The notes under the pieces are model-generated. The model was not told where the DNA came from. It saw only the letters and a program-made list of their open reading frames with translations, and did no database searches. From the NCBI RefSeq assembly GCF_026151205.1, contig NC_087081.1, positions 13,536,340 to 13,600,339 on the forward strand: DNA of 64,000 nt, in the 5' to 3' direction. The DNA is from Bolinopsis microptera (lineage: Eukaryota; Ctenophora; Tentaculata; Lobata; Bolinopsidae). The stretch's first letter is position 1. Each line of letters starts with the position of its first letter. Position numbers and translations under genes: made by a program. Shown one piece after another: positions 33,318 to 45,545 of this stretch.

Positions 33318-33530
33318 ACTATATATAGTAGCAGTAGTAGTGTAGTATAGTATATAGTAGTAGTAGTAGTGTAGTATATATAGGTAGTAGTATATAGTAG
33401 TAGTAGTAGTGTAGTATAGTATATAGTAGTAGTAGTAGTGTAGTATAGTATATAGTAGTAGTAGTAGTGTAGTATAGTATATAGTAGTAGTACTAGTAGT
33501 AGTGATATATAATATACAATAGTAGTGATA
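33318..33530. repeat. TAG-rich minisatellite
   Basis: Repeats of (TAG)4-5 followed by TGTAGTATAGTATA with a period near 40 bp. The open frame across it on the minus strand is low-complexity Tyr/Thr/Leu and not a gene. Confidence 0.9.
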
Positions 33531-34043
33531 TATCCCCGGCAATCCCTTTTCTAATTGTATAGACTATACTTAACCTTATTGTTACCAAACCCTTAAAGTA
33601 GAGGTACGCAAAAATCCAAATAATATCCTCTCATATATCCCCATCCGCGCTTGATCTAGCCTCTCGTAGAATGAATGAATAACAGAATCACACTTTATAT
33701 CATGGGTACGACAAACCTTTAAATCTGTTAACCTAGTTACTGTCTGCACATGCTGGCTATAGACCGCTAAAATCCTGGGATGAGTAGCTTAGTAGATGAT
33801 CTGAGCGTTCTATCAAGAAGAGCGGTATATTATAAAGTCAGGTGAAACATGTATCAGTATACTATACGTGAGCGGAGAATGCGTCGGTCAATCGGAAAGT
33901 CAGAAGACAGAATCATCACTTCGCAAAGTGAACATTTGGCTTTCCTTATTGTACGAGGTTTTGTTCCTGATTGACGGAACCGCAAAATTTCTTGCAATTA
34001 AATTTCAAAACTCTTGCATCTCTATGCTCGCTGTATTTCAAAT
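33531..34043. other. Gene-free stretch
   Basis: Nothing recognisable. Confidence 0.3.
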
Positions 34044-34188
34044 CTTTCATTTGATTTGGTTCTCCCAGTCCTCTCATTTGATTGGTTCTCTCACTCCCAG
34101 TCCTCTCATTTGATTGGCTCTCGCACTCCTAGTCCTCTCATTTGATTGGTTCTCGCACTCCCATCTCTCTCCGCTCATTGGCTAATGA
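34044..34188. repeat. Tandem repeat carrying CCAAT boxes
   Basis: Four to five imperfect units of about 36 bp built on CTCTCATTTGATTGGTTCTC. Most units carry ATTGG (inverted CCAAT). Confidence 0.8.
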
Positions 34189-34648
34189 ACTTACAATTAC
34201 CCGACTCGTCCCCCGTTCAGAAGTACCACCTCTGATACAAAAAACGTGTAACCAAAGTTACCGTCCATAATTCGATTAAGTTTCCACTCGGACGGAATTG
34301 GGATTGAGCGCAGTCCCTACATCTGTAATTTGTTGTAATAAGATGACGTTATAGGGGCAGTGATCATCCTTTACATTGGTAGTGGAGTGTGAAGTATCTA
34401 TTTTTAGTCGTTATATGAATTATTATGTCATGATTTTTGATGGTTCGATCTGAATTCTAAATAGATTAAAACGACATTTACTTTTTATCACAAATATAAC
34501 ATTTGTAAAATACCTGCATCGTTTACGATGGTACGTTTTTGTTGGTTTCTACAAGTCGTGCACCACTCGAATATCAGGAGGTCAAGTCAGTTTAACACAT
34601 TTGTATTCCTGGTGTGAGGTTTTAAGATTAATTTGTCATCTTAAACTT

Positions 34649-34658
34649 TATATATAAA
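34649..34658 (+). promoter_or_regulatory. TATA-box-like core promoter
   Basis: TATATAAA lies about 460 bp downstream of the CCAAT repeat, with C-rich transcript-start-like sequence ~30 bp after it. No coding sequence is recognised downstream, so it is weak. Confidence 0.25.
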
Positions 34659-36091
34659 ATCCAGACAGCCAGCTCTGTGTGGTTGTTTGAGATTCGTAGT
34701 CAGACAGAGTTTCTACACAAGTTCCGAGTTGTTTTCACTTACTGAAATAAACGGAGTAAATAGTCTTAAAGGAGTAGTGTTCATGGTAGCCTAGAGTCTG
34801 GACTCTGGACTCTTGAAAGTCATCTTTAAAATCAATATGTTGACAATGTCAAAGTACTTACAACTATTACCAACAATGCTTATCTCCGCAGTCTTAAAAA
34901 TGCAGTACAATATTGCAGTTTTGGGGGTGATTTCATCTTTTAGCAAGCTGCATATATATATACTTTATATACTTGCAAATTGAGTAGCAGCGTGTTGCTT
35001 TAGAGTAGTACTGGTCCAACTAGGACTTGTGGAATTGTGTATAGCACATACGTCACCAGACATCATTTAGAGACAACTTTATCAAGTAAAGAGAGAGAGA
35101 CTATTAAATGTGATCGCTGCAGGTAACCTGTAGTACTTTTAAATTAATTCTCCTGGACAATTCTAGTCCCACGTACAACGTACGTGTATTTTTAATAATT
35201 CGATATATTATATTTATATGTTTTTAAATATTTATACACCTCGAGCATATTCAATTTATTGAGTTAACCTCAATACTGCTTGGGGTGCAAGCTCCTTGTC
35301 TTGCTGAGTTAATATACATAGTTAATATACAGTTAAACAAACATTTGGCTTCCTAATTATGTCACATAAATTTCGGAGAAAATTTTTTTTTTCAGCTGTT
35401 CTCTTTTTCCGCGATAAATTTCTGCACTGCAGCACCCCCATACCCACCCCTCTACCCAACAATACCTCTGAACCACTGCGCACGTGCCCCCGGTTATATT
35501 AACAATAGACCAGCCCAGCAACTGTTCTCTCCTTATGCATTTAAGCTATTGTTTGTGATACGTCATAAAGGGAGGAGGTAAAGTTGAGATACTGTACAGA
35601 GAGACATGTGTAGTATATAGCGCGTTACAACCTGACCGAGCAGATCAAACCGGTTGTTAGATGACTACAATAGGATGTATCCTTGTGTTCAAGTTCAGTT
35701 GTTTTATTTGAGATTGACATTTTACTCCTTCTGGTGACGATTGTATTGCAACATATTGCTCCTTGCAGAGATAGTAGCAACGTTAATGCAAAGTGTTAGA
35801 TTACACCATACCAACTAGCCAAGGGCCCAATATGAATAATGCCTCCTCCAAGTTCTGCAGAATCCTTATCCGCCCTACTGAAAAGTTCTTTCTGGACTGT
35901 TCTATGACGAAATTTCAGCAAGTTTCTTATCATACCCGCTGGCTCCACCTCGCACAGTTTATGTACCTTCTCATGAATCATGTGCTAACTTGGTACTGGA
36001 TGTCTGACAGTAACGTGTTTGATAACTTGTGTGATACTGTCCTGCTTTTACCATTACCATCATTTCTTTCAATTATATTTTTGTCTTTTTT
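34659..36091. other. Gene-free stretch
   Basis: No supported gene. A possible transcript leader follows the TATA-like site, but no open frame after it looks coding. Confidence 0.3.
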
Positions 36092-36255
36092 AGTTTTACG
36101 ATTTTCTCCCCATTTTTGACTTAGTCGCGTATAGGAATTAGGATTTGTGTTATTTTGCTTGGACAGAACATATATCATGTTCAATCATGCAAAATAACAC
36201 AAATCCTAATTCCTATACGCGACTAAGTCAAAAATGGGGAGAAAATCGTAAAACT
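36092..36255. repeat. Perfect inverted repeat, 67-bp arms, 30-bp spacer
   Basis: Arms 36092-36158 and 36189-36255 are exact reverse complements by eye. The open frames that cross it are by-products of the symmetry. Confidence 0.95.
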
Positions 36256-36302
36256 AGGGAATGAAATTTTGAGGGGTGCACCCCTCAAAATTTCATTCCC
36301 TA
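36255..36302. repeat. Perfect 48-bp palindrome
   Basis: TAGGGAATGAAATTTTGAGG and its complement meet at GTGCAC with no spacer. It directly abuts the 67-bp-arm inverted repeat, so the two probably form one compound foldback structure. Confidence 0.95.
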
Positions 36303-39300
36303 CCAAGTTTACAAATATTTTTTGGATCAGAGTCCGGGCCAGGGTTGGGACTGGGGAATTGAGTTAGGGTTAAGAGTTATTAAAGCTTTAAAGCAATTAA
36401 TATGACCGACTCGTACCTTTAATTTTACTTTTAGTTTATCTCAGTTCATCAGCCCATTCCTAATTAATTGCAGCTCACTGCTGTTATAAGGATGCCCACT
36501 TATTTTGTGGAGAATCTATGTTGATTCCGGAGAAAAGCTTTGATATTATTTCGATGAATATTCTCAAAGAATTATCCTCAAAAGGTTTAATTGGACAGAT
36601 TTTGGATTGAGAAAAGTTGTATGTGGTCTGAATCCCGAACAGGTTTTAGAAAGGTCCACGAAAATCAATTAAGCCATAAAAGTTCTGGGAAACCTTTAAA
36701 TTGGGTGACCGGATATAAGACATTCATGTTAGGGGTTTGTTTAGTGTTCATGGGTTATGGTACTAGGGTTGGGATAAAGTAAGGTATGGCTAGGTTAAAC
36801 AGATTAGAGTATCGAGATGTAAAACGAAGGGTTACAGATATTGTGTTCTCTCAGTTTCGATCATTACAGCACTTGCAAAGATTGCAAAATCCATTTCGAC
36901 TTCACATCACGAGATTAATGAGCCCTATATACGTTTCACTCCCTAAATGAATGAAGACTGTGTCGGTTATATATTATGTAATACACCAGGGCTCTCTCTC
37001 TCTTTCTCTGAACCCGGCCAACACAAAACAATATTCTCACGCCCTCAATTAATCTGCAGGGCTCGTAAACACGTTCATCTCTCTCTCTACCTCTCTCTAC
37101 CTCCCGATCCCCTCGCTCAACATCTTTTGTTAATAAGCTGCTGTTTAACCTGCATTTGTAGGAGGGAAGATTACCATATTAGTGCAATCCTTTGCAAATT
37201 CAGAATAATATTGTGGACAGCATATTCTTTTTGATCGGTTGAATTTTGATGGTTTTAGTGATTTTTGATATGAAGATCACGCGTGGCTTTGCTTTGCATG
37301 TACGGTTGATCATTGATCAAGTAAAGGTACTGTAAGTGCGCCTGAGTAGGTATGTTAGTATGTATGTACTTTTCAAGCTACTTTATCTTATTGAATCTCT
37401 TTTCAAACAGTACGCACACTCAGGATTACACAATCGAATGATCACAAATGAGTTTCAAGTCTCCCCAAAAGGGTACTGTGGAAATCTTATATAAGCTATT
37501 GTGCGCCCTTCAGGATTTACTGAATTTCAGTCTACCTTATTAAGCATACCAGTAAGTTTAAGAATTTTCATTTTCTACTCTACTGTTAAAAACGCAATAA
37601 TCTTGATTGCGCAATCTGGTGACTACATCACATGTGATCTCACAGCGTACACACTAATGTTACAGCTAAGTAAATACCTATATAATACACTATATAGAGT
37701 CTGTGAGATATGGACACAATCTCATTATACATTGGTGGGAGCTACCTACCTCCTCAGCTGTTATAATATATCAGAGTAGCAACAGTTTTTGGATCGCTCG
37801 CTGGTTGCTGGTGTGTTGGTGGTACTGGCTTGCTGCTTGTGTGTATCTGTTCATGTTGCGTTTGCTTGACTGCCAACTGTGTGAGAGTATTCCAGGTAAG
37901 AGTAAGTGTAACTTACCAGGTTGCGCTCACTACACATTTTTTGCCACTCGTGCTATAGTGGATGTTCCTAGTTTTCAATGCTAAACAATGAAATCAAGAA
38001 TACTGTTAGACTTGAAGTGCACCCCTTTATTTTTACCGAGCTCAACAACTTTTCCCCGTTTTCGTATATTACTGGATCACAGCATTGCACACCCATCCTT
38101 ACTAAGTTACTATGACATGTAGTATTATTGAGAAATGCAAATATTCAGATTGTTTCTCGACAAACAAAAAGCCTTCCATGTCTCTATACTGCTCGTAGCT
38201 GTAAGACTCCTTGGTTCACTTAAATTATTCGTTACATCATACAATTAAATATAGTAGTGTTGAAAGTATACTAAATACTTAACGTTTAACCATATAATAT
38301 AAGCATATGAGTTATAACTTATATCTCATACTTGATACTTCAACTTTTGATTACGAATATGGTCAATAAGTATGTTCAAAACGACATGACTCCAGCATAT
38401 GTGTGTGTTCATGGCAACAATAAGAACTCATGTGCCATGACTCTGTCATTTCTTGAGCATATTCTGTCTTTTACGTCGCCGTTAGTAACCGTTGATTAAA
38501 ACCCGGTCAGAATACTTGAAGTGGTCGTGAGGAGAGGTTTAGCAACCTTTTAGTTGTACCAGACTAGTAGTTTATAATTGGTTATATGAAGGATGTCTTT
38601 CATCTTGAAAAACTCTGGATAGAAATATGACACAGTTTCATAGCCGCATAGAATTTCAGATATCGACATCTGATCTAATATTCTGGGCACACTTTCAGAA
38701 GTGATTATACCCCTGATATATAATAGTTCAAACTTCAAACTGAGGATCCTCGAGCTTTTCTTTTTCATAGTTACATGACGTCAGGTGGTGTGGTGATAAT
38801 CTTTGTAATTTGTATATTATACAGGAAGAGCGTCAGACTGCGAGACAGATATTGAAAACCTTATCTTGAGACTAACACGAGAGTAACTCGTCAGGTGCCC
38901 AAACTAAGATGATTCATTATCAGTATTATACTCAGCAGCATTCCTGTTCAAGAATATCATGAAGGATTCTTTATTGAGCATACATGAGGAATATTAGATG
39001 AGTATGGCGAATAAAACTAATAAAGCTCGCAAAATGTTTCCCACGTTAGTATGCTTCTTCTTCTACTTGTTGTATATTTCTCGAATTTTAATTGAAGATC
39101 AGGCTTTGTGAATTCTTACTGGGCCTGTAGAGAGATACCATCCTAATTACATGTAGTATTCTGCAGATCCCAAGGTGTTATATAGCTTACCATAGTGGCC
39201 GAAAATAGGAGTCGATAGTGTTCTTCAATACTTTATGGTGCTGAACTGAATCGCATTCATTGAAAGAAATGGAAACATGGGAGCGTAGTCGATTTAAACT

Positions 39301-40463
39301 TGTTATCTTGTGAAAGGTAGTTGACGGAATATCATAAAGAATGGCCAGTTCTTAGGTCTCAAAGATTTTCGAATTTGTATTCTCAAACAACCTCTGCAAT
39401 CTGCATCAGTCGTTTTAATCCGCCTATTAAGTCAGTCATTGTATTTCCAGCTATTCTAGTAGAACAAAGAGCAAAGTTTGCATTTTGCTGATTTTGCAAG
39501 TTGCAACCCGGCATTGTCAACTTTTCCCATCACTCCTATAGATCATCAGTATTTCTAGATTAATCTTTCCACTGGGTAATCTTATACAACTCTATTCAGT
39601 AATAATTTCAATAGCCATCTTTACATGCCATATTAACCATTTTTTACCAAATAACTTCTGTGACGTATTAAGCAAAACGTATCACTATCACGATGAGCTT
39701 ATAGTTGTGTTTTGACATGTTATAGACTATAGAGCCAGCAAAATATTTTGGACGGCATTGTTTACGTGTTAACCGTACTCGATGATATTATAATGACCGT
39801 TAAAATGTGGCGGTTTTTCGGGCACCCCCTATTTTTACCGGCCAATATTTTTAACGGTCATAATTTAAGCCGCCATGATATTAATAGCATGGTGGGTTAA
39901 ATTATGGAAATTGAGCTAATTATATTTATTATCTTGAATTTATGATGTGAAAAATTTGGGTTTTTAAAACTTGATTCTCCGATTCTTAAAAATAATCAAT
40001 TAAGGCGAATTGTGTTTGGAAATTTTGTTGAACCAACACAACAAATTAAGCACAATCAAGACAATGAGTGATCCCTTCCCCGGATTTAGTGATACTATTG
40101 AACCACTCCTCGGAATCCGTCCCAGCATTGCTCCGATCACCACTGTCACCGATAACACTCGTGATAAATAAATCTTATATATAATATTATATATTATATT
40201 AATGATATAAGCTACCTGCTCTCCTGGCGGACCGTGGTGTATCGGAGACCGGTCTATCATACCTGGAATATATGCTCTTATTGATGCATGTTGTGTTGTA
40301 ATTTGCTTCTTAGCTGCTAATCGTACGCCGTATATTTCTCTACTTCGACGGTTGTCGATGTTAGTTGTATTGAGCTGAGTTAGACGCGGTCGTCGCGCCG
40401 GTGACTGCGGCTAACTAATACTTTGGCCATTTTTGGTGATATCGGTTTAACTGCAACTCTATG
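36303..40463. other. Gene-free stretch, 4.2 kb
   Basis: No supported gene. A short inverted pair (ATGACCGTTAAAA, 39793-39805, and its complement, 39847-39860) encloses a GC-rich GGCGG/CCGCC centre and may be a small foldback MITE. CT-rich runs lie at 36990-37110. Confidence 0.35.
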
Positions 40464-40464
40464 A

Positions 40465-40549
40465 TTACTGGGCGGCGCTCAGCCTGTCATTCCACCGAAT
40501 CTCTATTCGGTTTGATTATGAACACAATTATAGCCTGAGGTCCCCAGTT
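40465..40549. mobile_element. Short MITE, 85 bp, 10-bp target duplication
   Basis: It is flanked by AACTCTATGA on both sides (40455-40464, 40550-40559). It is the inverted relative of 12382-12472: GGAATGACAGGCTGAGCGCC and CGCCCAGTAAT match exactly on the complementary strand. Confidence 0.8.
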
Positions 40550-40559
40550 AACTCTATGA

Positions 40560-43500
40560 GGCCCGTAAAAGAAATGACTCCCCATTTCACCCAATCCTTC
40601 AAACTCACCTCCTCGACTCGCTAACGTTCTACACCGGCCTCACTTTATGCGAGTACAGGCTTACACAAAAAATACACTCGTGTATTTGGCTGAAACTGTT
40701 TAGTAGCCTGTTCTACTGACCTCAATATTGGATCCATTAGCTAACACCACACCTACTTATCATGAAGATATTACACTTATTTCATATTTGTCTGTCATCA
40801 TTGAACTCTGCTAGAATTGTCAAGTCTTGCTACTCATCGCGAAATTTGATTTCACGAGAAATTTTGTTTTGCGATTCAATTTCAGCTTCATATTACGTTT
40901 TTTTTTTCTGTTTAAAACTGAGTTGAATTCTGTATTTGTGATTTGATATTGTGATATTTTCTTTTGCTTTCAGCGCTTGCTTTCTCAAATCGTGGCTGTT
41001 GTTACGGGTTGTTTTACAGTCATACTCTTACTCACGTCATTCTTTTATACCACGACCGCGAATAGCAGGCCTCTTAATTATTAGATTTCAGCGTAATTTA
41101 ATTGTAACGTCAAGCGGCATTTTTCTCAACCGGGGCATATAGACCCAATAATATCTAGTGCTTCTGCAATACTGATATGTCTGGTCCGCTCTAGAATTAA
41201 AATAAACATGACATTATCAATAATAATAACAAGTTTAACGCCTCCTATTCATACAAAGGAGTCACAGGACTTAAAAGTTAAAAGTCATGTTCTAAGTCTC
41301 TTCTGAGTCTCTTCTAATTCATTCCCCTTCAATTCGTACCCTGAGTTTCATTTTTAACTGTTTTTATTCATCAGGGTTCTGAATTTACGCTTTGAATTTT
41401 TATAAAAGTTGAATTGGATTTAAGGAAAAATTCAAAAACTTAACTAATAAATTGATAGGCCAAAACATTTTGGCTTGAAATTTTTGATGATCATTACTTT
41501 GCAATATGTTTGTTTTACGGTATTTCTTATTGTAGATAGATGTTATATAAACTATTCTGGCGATTCTCCTTCACATGGCAGATTAGCAATAGCATGGCCA
41601 TAAGCCGATAGTATAAAATAGAATATACACTGCATCACTAAAGAATAGTATGTTCAACGACGTCTATTCATGAAGAGTCGTCAAATTGAATTGAAAAGTT
41701 CCTCCCGGGAAGCCAGGACTGTTTTGACGAAGCAGAACTTTTAAATAACAATTAACACGTTGAACTTGAAGATCCGTAAAAGTTGCATTGGGTAGTGACT
41801 TGACTAAAATTATTGGTGATAATAATTTTGTACCAATGTTTTGGGCTTGCTAATTTTAAAATTTTACAGTCGACATCAATTTGGCGACTTCTCCGTCACA
41901 AGGCAGATTGTTACAGGGTGGCATAGATACTATATATGGTAGTATAATGTATGATATACCTAGTATAGGGTATACTATATCAGGGTGTGTCATTTAGAAG
42001 GCCAGATATCTGATAAGGTAGTAGTGTGATGACATGTAGTTGTCTACGTTCACGTCTATTACTAGACGTAATTCTTACATATATAGTCTGAGGTCTGTTT
42101 CTTAGATTAGAATGGAATGAAAAAGCGCAAATTATAAGCAACCGGAATTTATCATGCCTACAATAGTTTATTTTTAGTATTCCCTTCATCAGTAATTGAT
42201 GAGCCTGACGCTGCTGAAGATATGTATGAGTAATGTTTGTTTTGACATGTGACATAAAGTCGTGGATTTGGCAGGAAGCTTCTAGAACTTCTGGAAGCTT
42301 CCTCCCCGGTGTAGTAACCACTACGAAGTCTTTAAAGTAGCTTCATATTGTTCGTATCCGGTTTCATCCCCACAACCACAATCCGGCATCAAAGCTACAA
42401 TTACAAGATGAAGATAACTCCGATCATGATCTTAAGGCTTCCATAGACTCCGTCTAGCTTACTGCAGCCTCCGATCCTGTCACGTATCTGTCATGATACT
42501 ATGATATATCCATCACAGAGCCCAGATATCATTTGAAATGTTGCGTGTTGTGGAGCTGTTTACGTTACCGGACATTTAAACTTGATGGCTTATTTAGGGC
42601 ATTTAGGCGCGTCAAATATGCCGGGATGATTTAACGTGGGGAATTTTACTTTGAAGTTTTGAAATTGTTGCAGTCGGGGATGGGATATTGATATGATCAC
42701 TGATCAGTTATCAGTTCTAGTCTGTATTTCGTGTTCTGACAGGTCGATAATATTTGGGATATTGGTGGTGATTGTCAGGTGTTATCAGGAGTTACTGTCG
42801 TTCTTAGTGACCAAATAGATGTCTATTACGAAGCTCAGTTTAGCTGAGATCTGGGAGTACAACTACTGACAAGATTAGTCTGGTTAGTGATTACCAATGG
42901 GAATTGGGAATGCTAGTGAAATCTTTATGCGGAGTAACTTTTTAAGTTATGACTTATGTAGTAATGACTAGTAAGATACTTGCTAGGTGCATGTCTTCAT
43001 TTCACCACAGGTGACGTGGAAATTTAACCCAAACCATCACCCTTAGTCTAACACCTAAAATCCCAACACTTATCCTGAAACGCCTAGATCTTGGCCATAT
43101 CAGGGAAGGGGCGGTCAAAAGTTTAACTAGGCAATATGAAACGTCAACTGATTAATTTAGAAGGATACAATTTCTGTAATTTACTGTGGTGGACGCCAAA
43201 ATTTCTGAAACCCGACATAAACTGTTTAATAATTTGAAATTCCACGGAAAAGGTTACAAAAATTTTGCGAATTATACTCACACATTCGTTACAACTCAAT
43301 TTGTTGAGACTGGAGACAGCGGGTAACCAGTTGAGTCTATTCCTGATTTAAACGTGATATGAGTTTGCAGGGAGTTTGCAGCACTGAACAATGAACATGC
43401 TGTCAATTCTTACTGATAACGAAGGTGTAAACTGTAAATCCGGCTCACAACCCGTGATCCCGAATATATCATGACCGACATGTCATGACTGCACTATAAA

Positions 43501-44680
43501 GTGGTAATGGTTATTTTGGAAGTTGACTCCCCCAACCCTTTACATCTCTAGCCTTTAGTTTAGAAACTGTGTTACAGGATCAAATTATTACATTTCCACC
43601 GTTTGGGGCCTACCTTACCAGCCGTGCGCCAATCAATTATCCAACTTCTGATCATGTGACCATCTCCAGCCAGTGAATAAGGATCAGTGGTTGCACGTGT
43701 GTTGTCATGGTAAGGTCACGAGTTAGCCACCTGATCCTAGATCATTATCAGCTGGCGTTGGGACTCGGTATCGGGTTCCAGTAAATACGATTTAGTCCCG
43801 CGTCCCTGGTGATCTGACTGTAGTGTAACTAGGTTCCTTTCTCCTTGTACCACAACGAGGCGCTGTCAGAGTGTATTTCAAATACTTCCACGAATATTCC
43901 TCAAATTACAGGCCCCCATTAACAATCTTTCAACATCATCAATTCGGAGAAACAAGCTGTTTTCTCCCGAACCACACGTACGAAGGTGCATCTCTAAATT
44001 ACACTCGTGTACCAGATGTGCAATCTGTTGTCCTTGGATCAAACCACTCTCAAGCTCTCTCTCTCCGCTTAAGTCATACGTTCTTTTACTGCTGTAGTTT
44101 TGTTGCTGGTAAGGGTGCTAGAGTGCTAGGCTTTACGTGTTGTTGCTATTGGTCCATTCATTAGTGGTGTACATAAATTAGTTATTGTAGGGTTGCAGTT
44201 TTCTGTGTGGTATAGATCGTTGTTGAGACTCGACTAGTCTGCTTTAAGGAAACTACTTTGCAATGATTCAATGCTGCTTAGTGCTTTAGTGCTTTATGTT
44301 AATGTACTCATAGTCATAGTTAGAATCAGCGCTTAAACATTGTTATTTTGTGACAATTTTGTAATCTTTTTATGATTAACATGCTGCTATTACTTGTAGC
44401 TTTCTTATTTTGGTAATTTTGCAATAATACAGTTTATCATGTTTTAAATCTTCAGTAGGTTTCTAAAATCATGAAATCATGACAATCGCGGAGACGGTGG
44501 CTGACGTTGCTGACAGTCATAAAGATCATTAAGAATCTTTTTAAGTCGAAACTGTCAAAGAGCACCCTTTAAGGTTTCCAACAATTACTCGCAGGAAGAC
44601 AATTGAACAAATAGCCGTGAGTATCAAATATTGATAAAAGCGTGGGAATGTCACGAATTTGCACGTGTAAATTACATCGC
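40560..44680. other. Gene-free stretch, 4.1 kb
   Basis: No supported gene. Two diverged copies of TGGCGATTCTCC...GGCAGATT sit near 41560 and 41885. The last few hundred bases should hold the promoter of the CIMIP2-like gene. Confidence 0.35.
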
Positions 44681-44702
44681 GCGCCATGGCAACGCTGGCA
44701 AC
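44681..44702. promoter_or_regulatory. RFX X-box-like site
   Basis: GCGCCATGGCAAC has the RFX architecture (GYNRCC-AT-GGCAAC) with a perfect right half-site. A second GGCAAC half-site follows. It is 64-85 bp upstream of the start of a ciliary gene, the usual place for an X-box. Confidence 0.6.
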
Positions 44703-44765
44703 AAGCTTCGTGCGTGTGAATTTTACTCATTTTTACTCAAATCACATACCGTATACTTCGTTAAT

Positions 44766-45545
44766 ATGGCGGTTAACATTGCTGCGTTTAACACTGATTC
44801 TTTAGTAACAGCCAGCCCATACCACATTCCTGGATATGGGGGCTACATTCCACAAAGGAAGTACAAGATTGGGGGCACCTTTAGCAAGACAACTCACGAA
44901 ATTCTCACAGACAAGGACAACAGTTCCGGAAACTTGGTTCTTTGCAAGATTGAGCCGGTAAAAGAGAAAACTCCTCAATACCGAAGCAACTTGGTTCCCG
45001 GATACACTGGCTACATTCCTAAAGGAGAGCACTGGTTCGGACTACCCTACGTTACGGCATGCAGCTACGCTAAGGGGGACCACCACAATTCACTCACTAC
45101 TCAAGCTAAGGAGAGACAGCGAATCTTGGAAAACAGGCTTCGCGCCGTACCTTTAAATCCGGTCAATTGTTCAGCTGACGCTTTTGTCAGCAAAAAGAAC
45201 TCATACAGGACGCACACGATCGACTATCACATCTCCGGCTACACTGGATTTCTTCCCATGTCTCGAAACAAGATCTCTATGGGTTACCCCTCAATGACGA
45301 AGCAGGCCATAGCTGACTACCGTGAGAAGGAGCGCCAGCAAGCTGCGATGAAAAGCCACGTCCCCTTCCTCGGAAAACCGGCGGAGAAGCCGGTGCTAAA
45401 CCGAAAAGTCCTTTATCCTGCGGACAGCGGGATGGTGCCCCACTACACTGGCCATATCCCCGGCGAAAAGTTTACGTATGGGAACACCTTCGGGACGAGC
45501 ACCAATGTGGCTCTCAAGACTATGCACAACCAGACTGCTAAGTAG
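44766..45545 (+). CDS. CIMIP2/FAM166-like ciliary microtubule inner protein
   Basis: The 259-aa single-exon protein has four copies of the family motif PGYxGY/FxP: IPGYGGYIP (21-29), VPGYTGYIP (77-85), ISGYTGFLP (156-164) and VPHYTGHIP (224-232). Each is followed by a basic then Gly/aromatic stretch such as FTYGNTFG. Family members lie inside axonemal doublet microtubules of cilia and sperm flagella. Length fits vertebrate FAM166B (about 275 aa). I chose the ATG at 44766 (A at -3, G at +4). The frame is open back to an ATG at 44631, but that would run through the X-box and adds residues without family likeness. No signal peptide or membrane segment is present. Confidence 0.88.
   Translation: MAVNIAAFNTDSLVTASPYHIPGYGGYIPQRKYKIGGTFSKTTHEILTDKDNSSGNLVLCKIEPVKEKTPQYRSNLVPGYTGYIPKGEHWFGLPYVTACSYAKGDHHNSLTTQAKERQRILENRLRAVPLNPVNCSADAFVSKKNSYRTHTIDYHISGYTGFLPMSRNKISMGYPSMTKQAIADYREKERQQAAMKSHVPFLGKPAEKPVLNRKVLYPADSGMVPHYTGHIPGEKFTYGNTFGTSTNVALKTMHNQTAK

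Noticed and set aside
33231..33542. 103-codon minus-strand open frame rich in Tyr/Thr/Leu
   Set aside because: It is the translation of a TAG-rich minisatellite.
36340..36385. Telomere-like GGGTTAGGG-type motifs
   Set aside because: Only one or two isolated units (GTTAGGGTTAAG) without tandem order.
40000..40260. Minus-strand 86-codon frame and the 35-codon plus-strand frame at 40064-40171
   Set aside because: Neither has a homologue I recognise, a convincing splice site or a domain. The plus-strand one looks slightly more protein-like but is too short to support.
44631..44765. 45-codon N-terminal extension of the CIMIP2-like protein
   Set aside because: It crosses the X-box-like site, has no family likeness, and the ATG at 44766 has better context.
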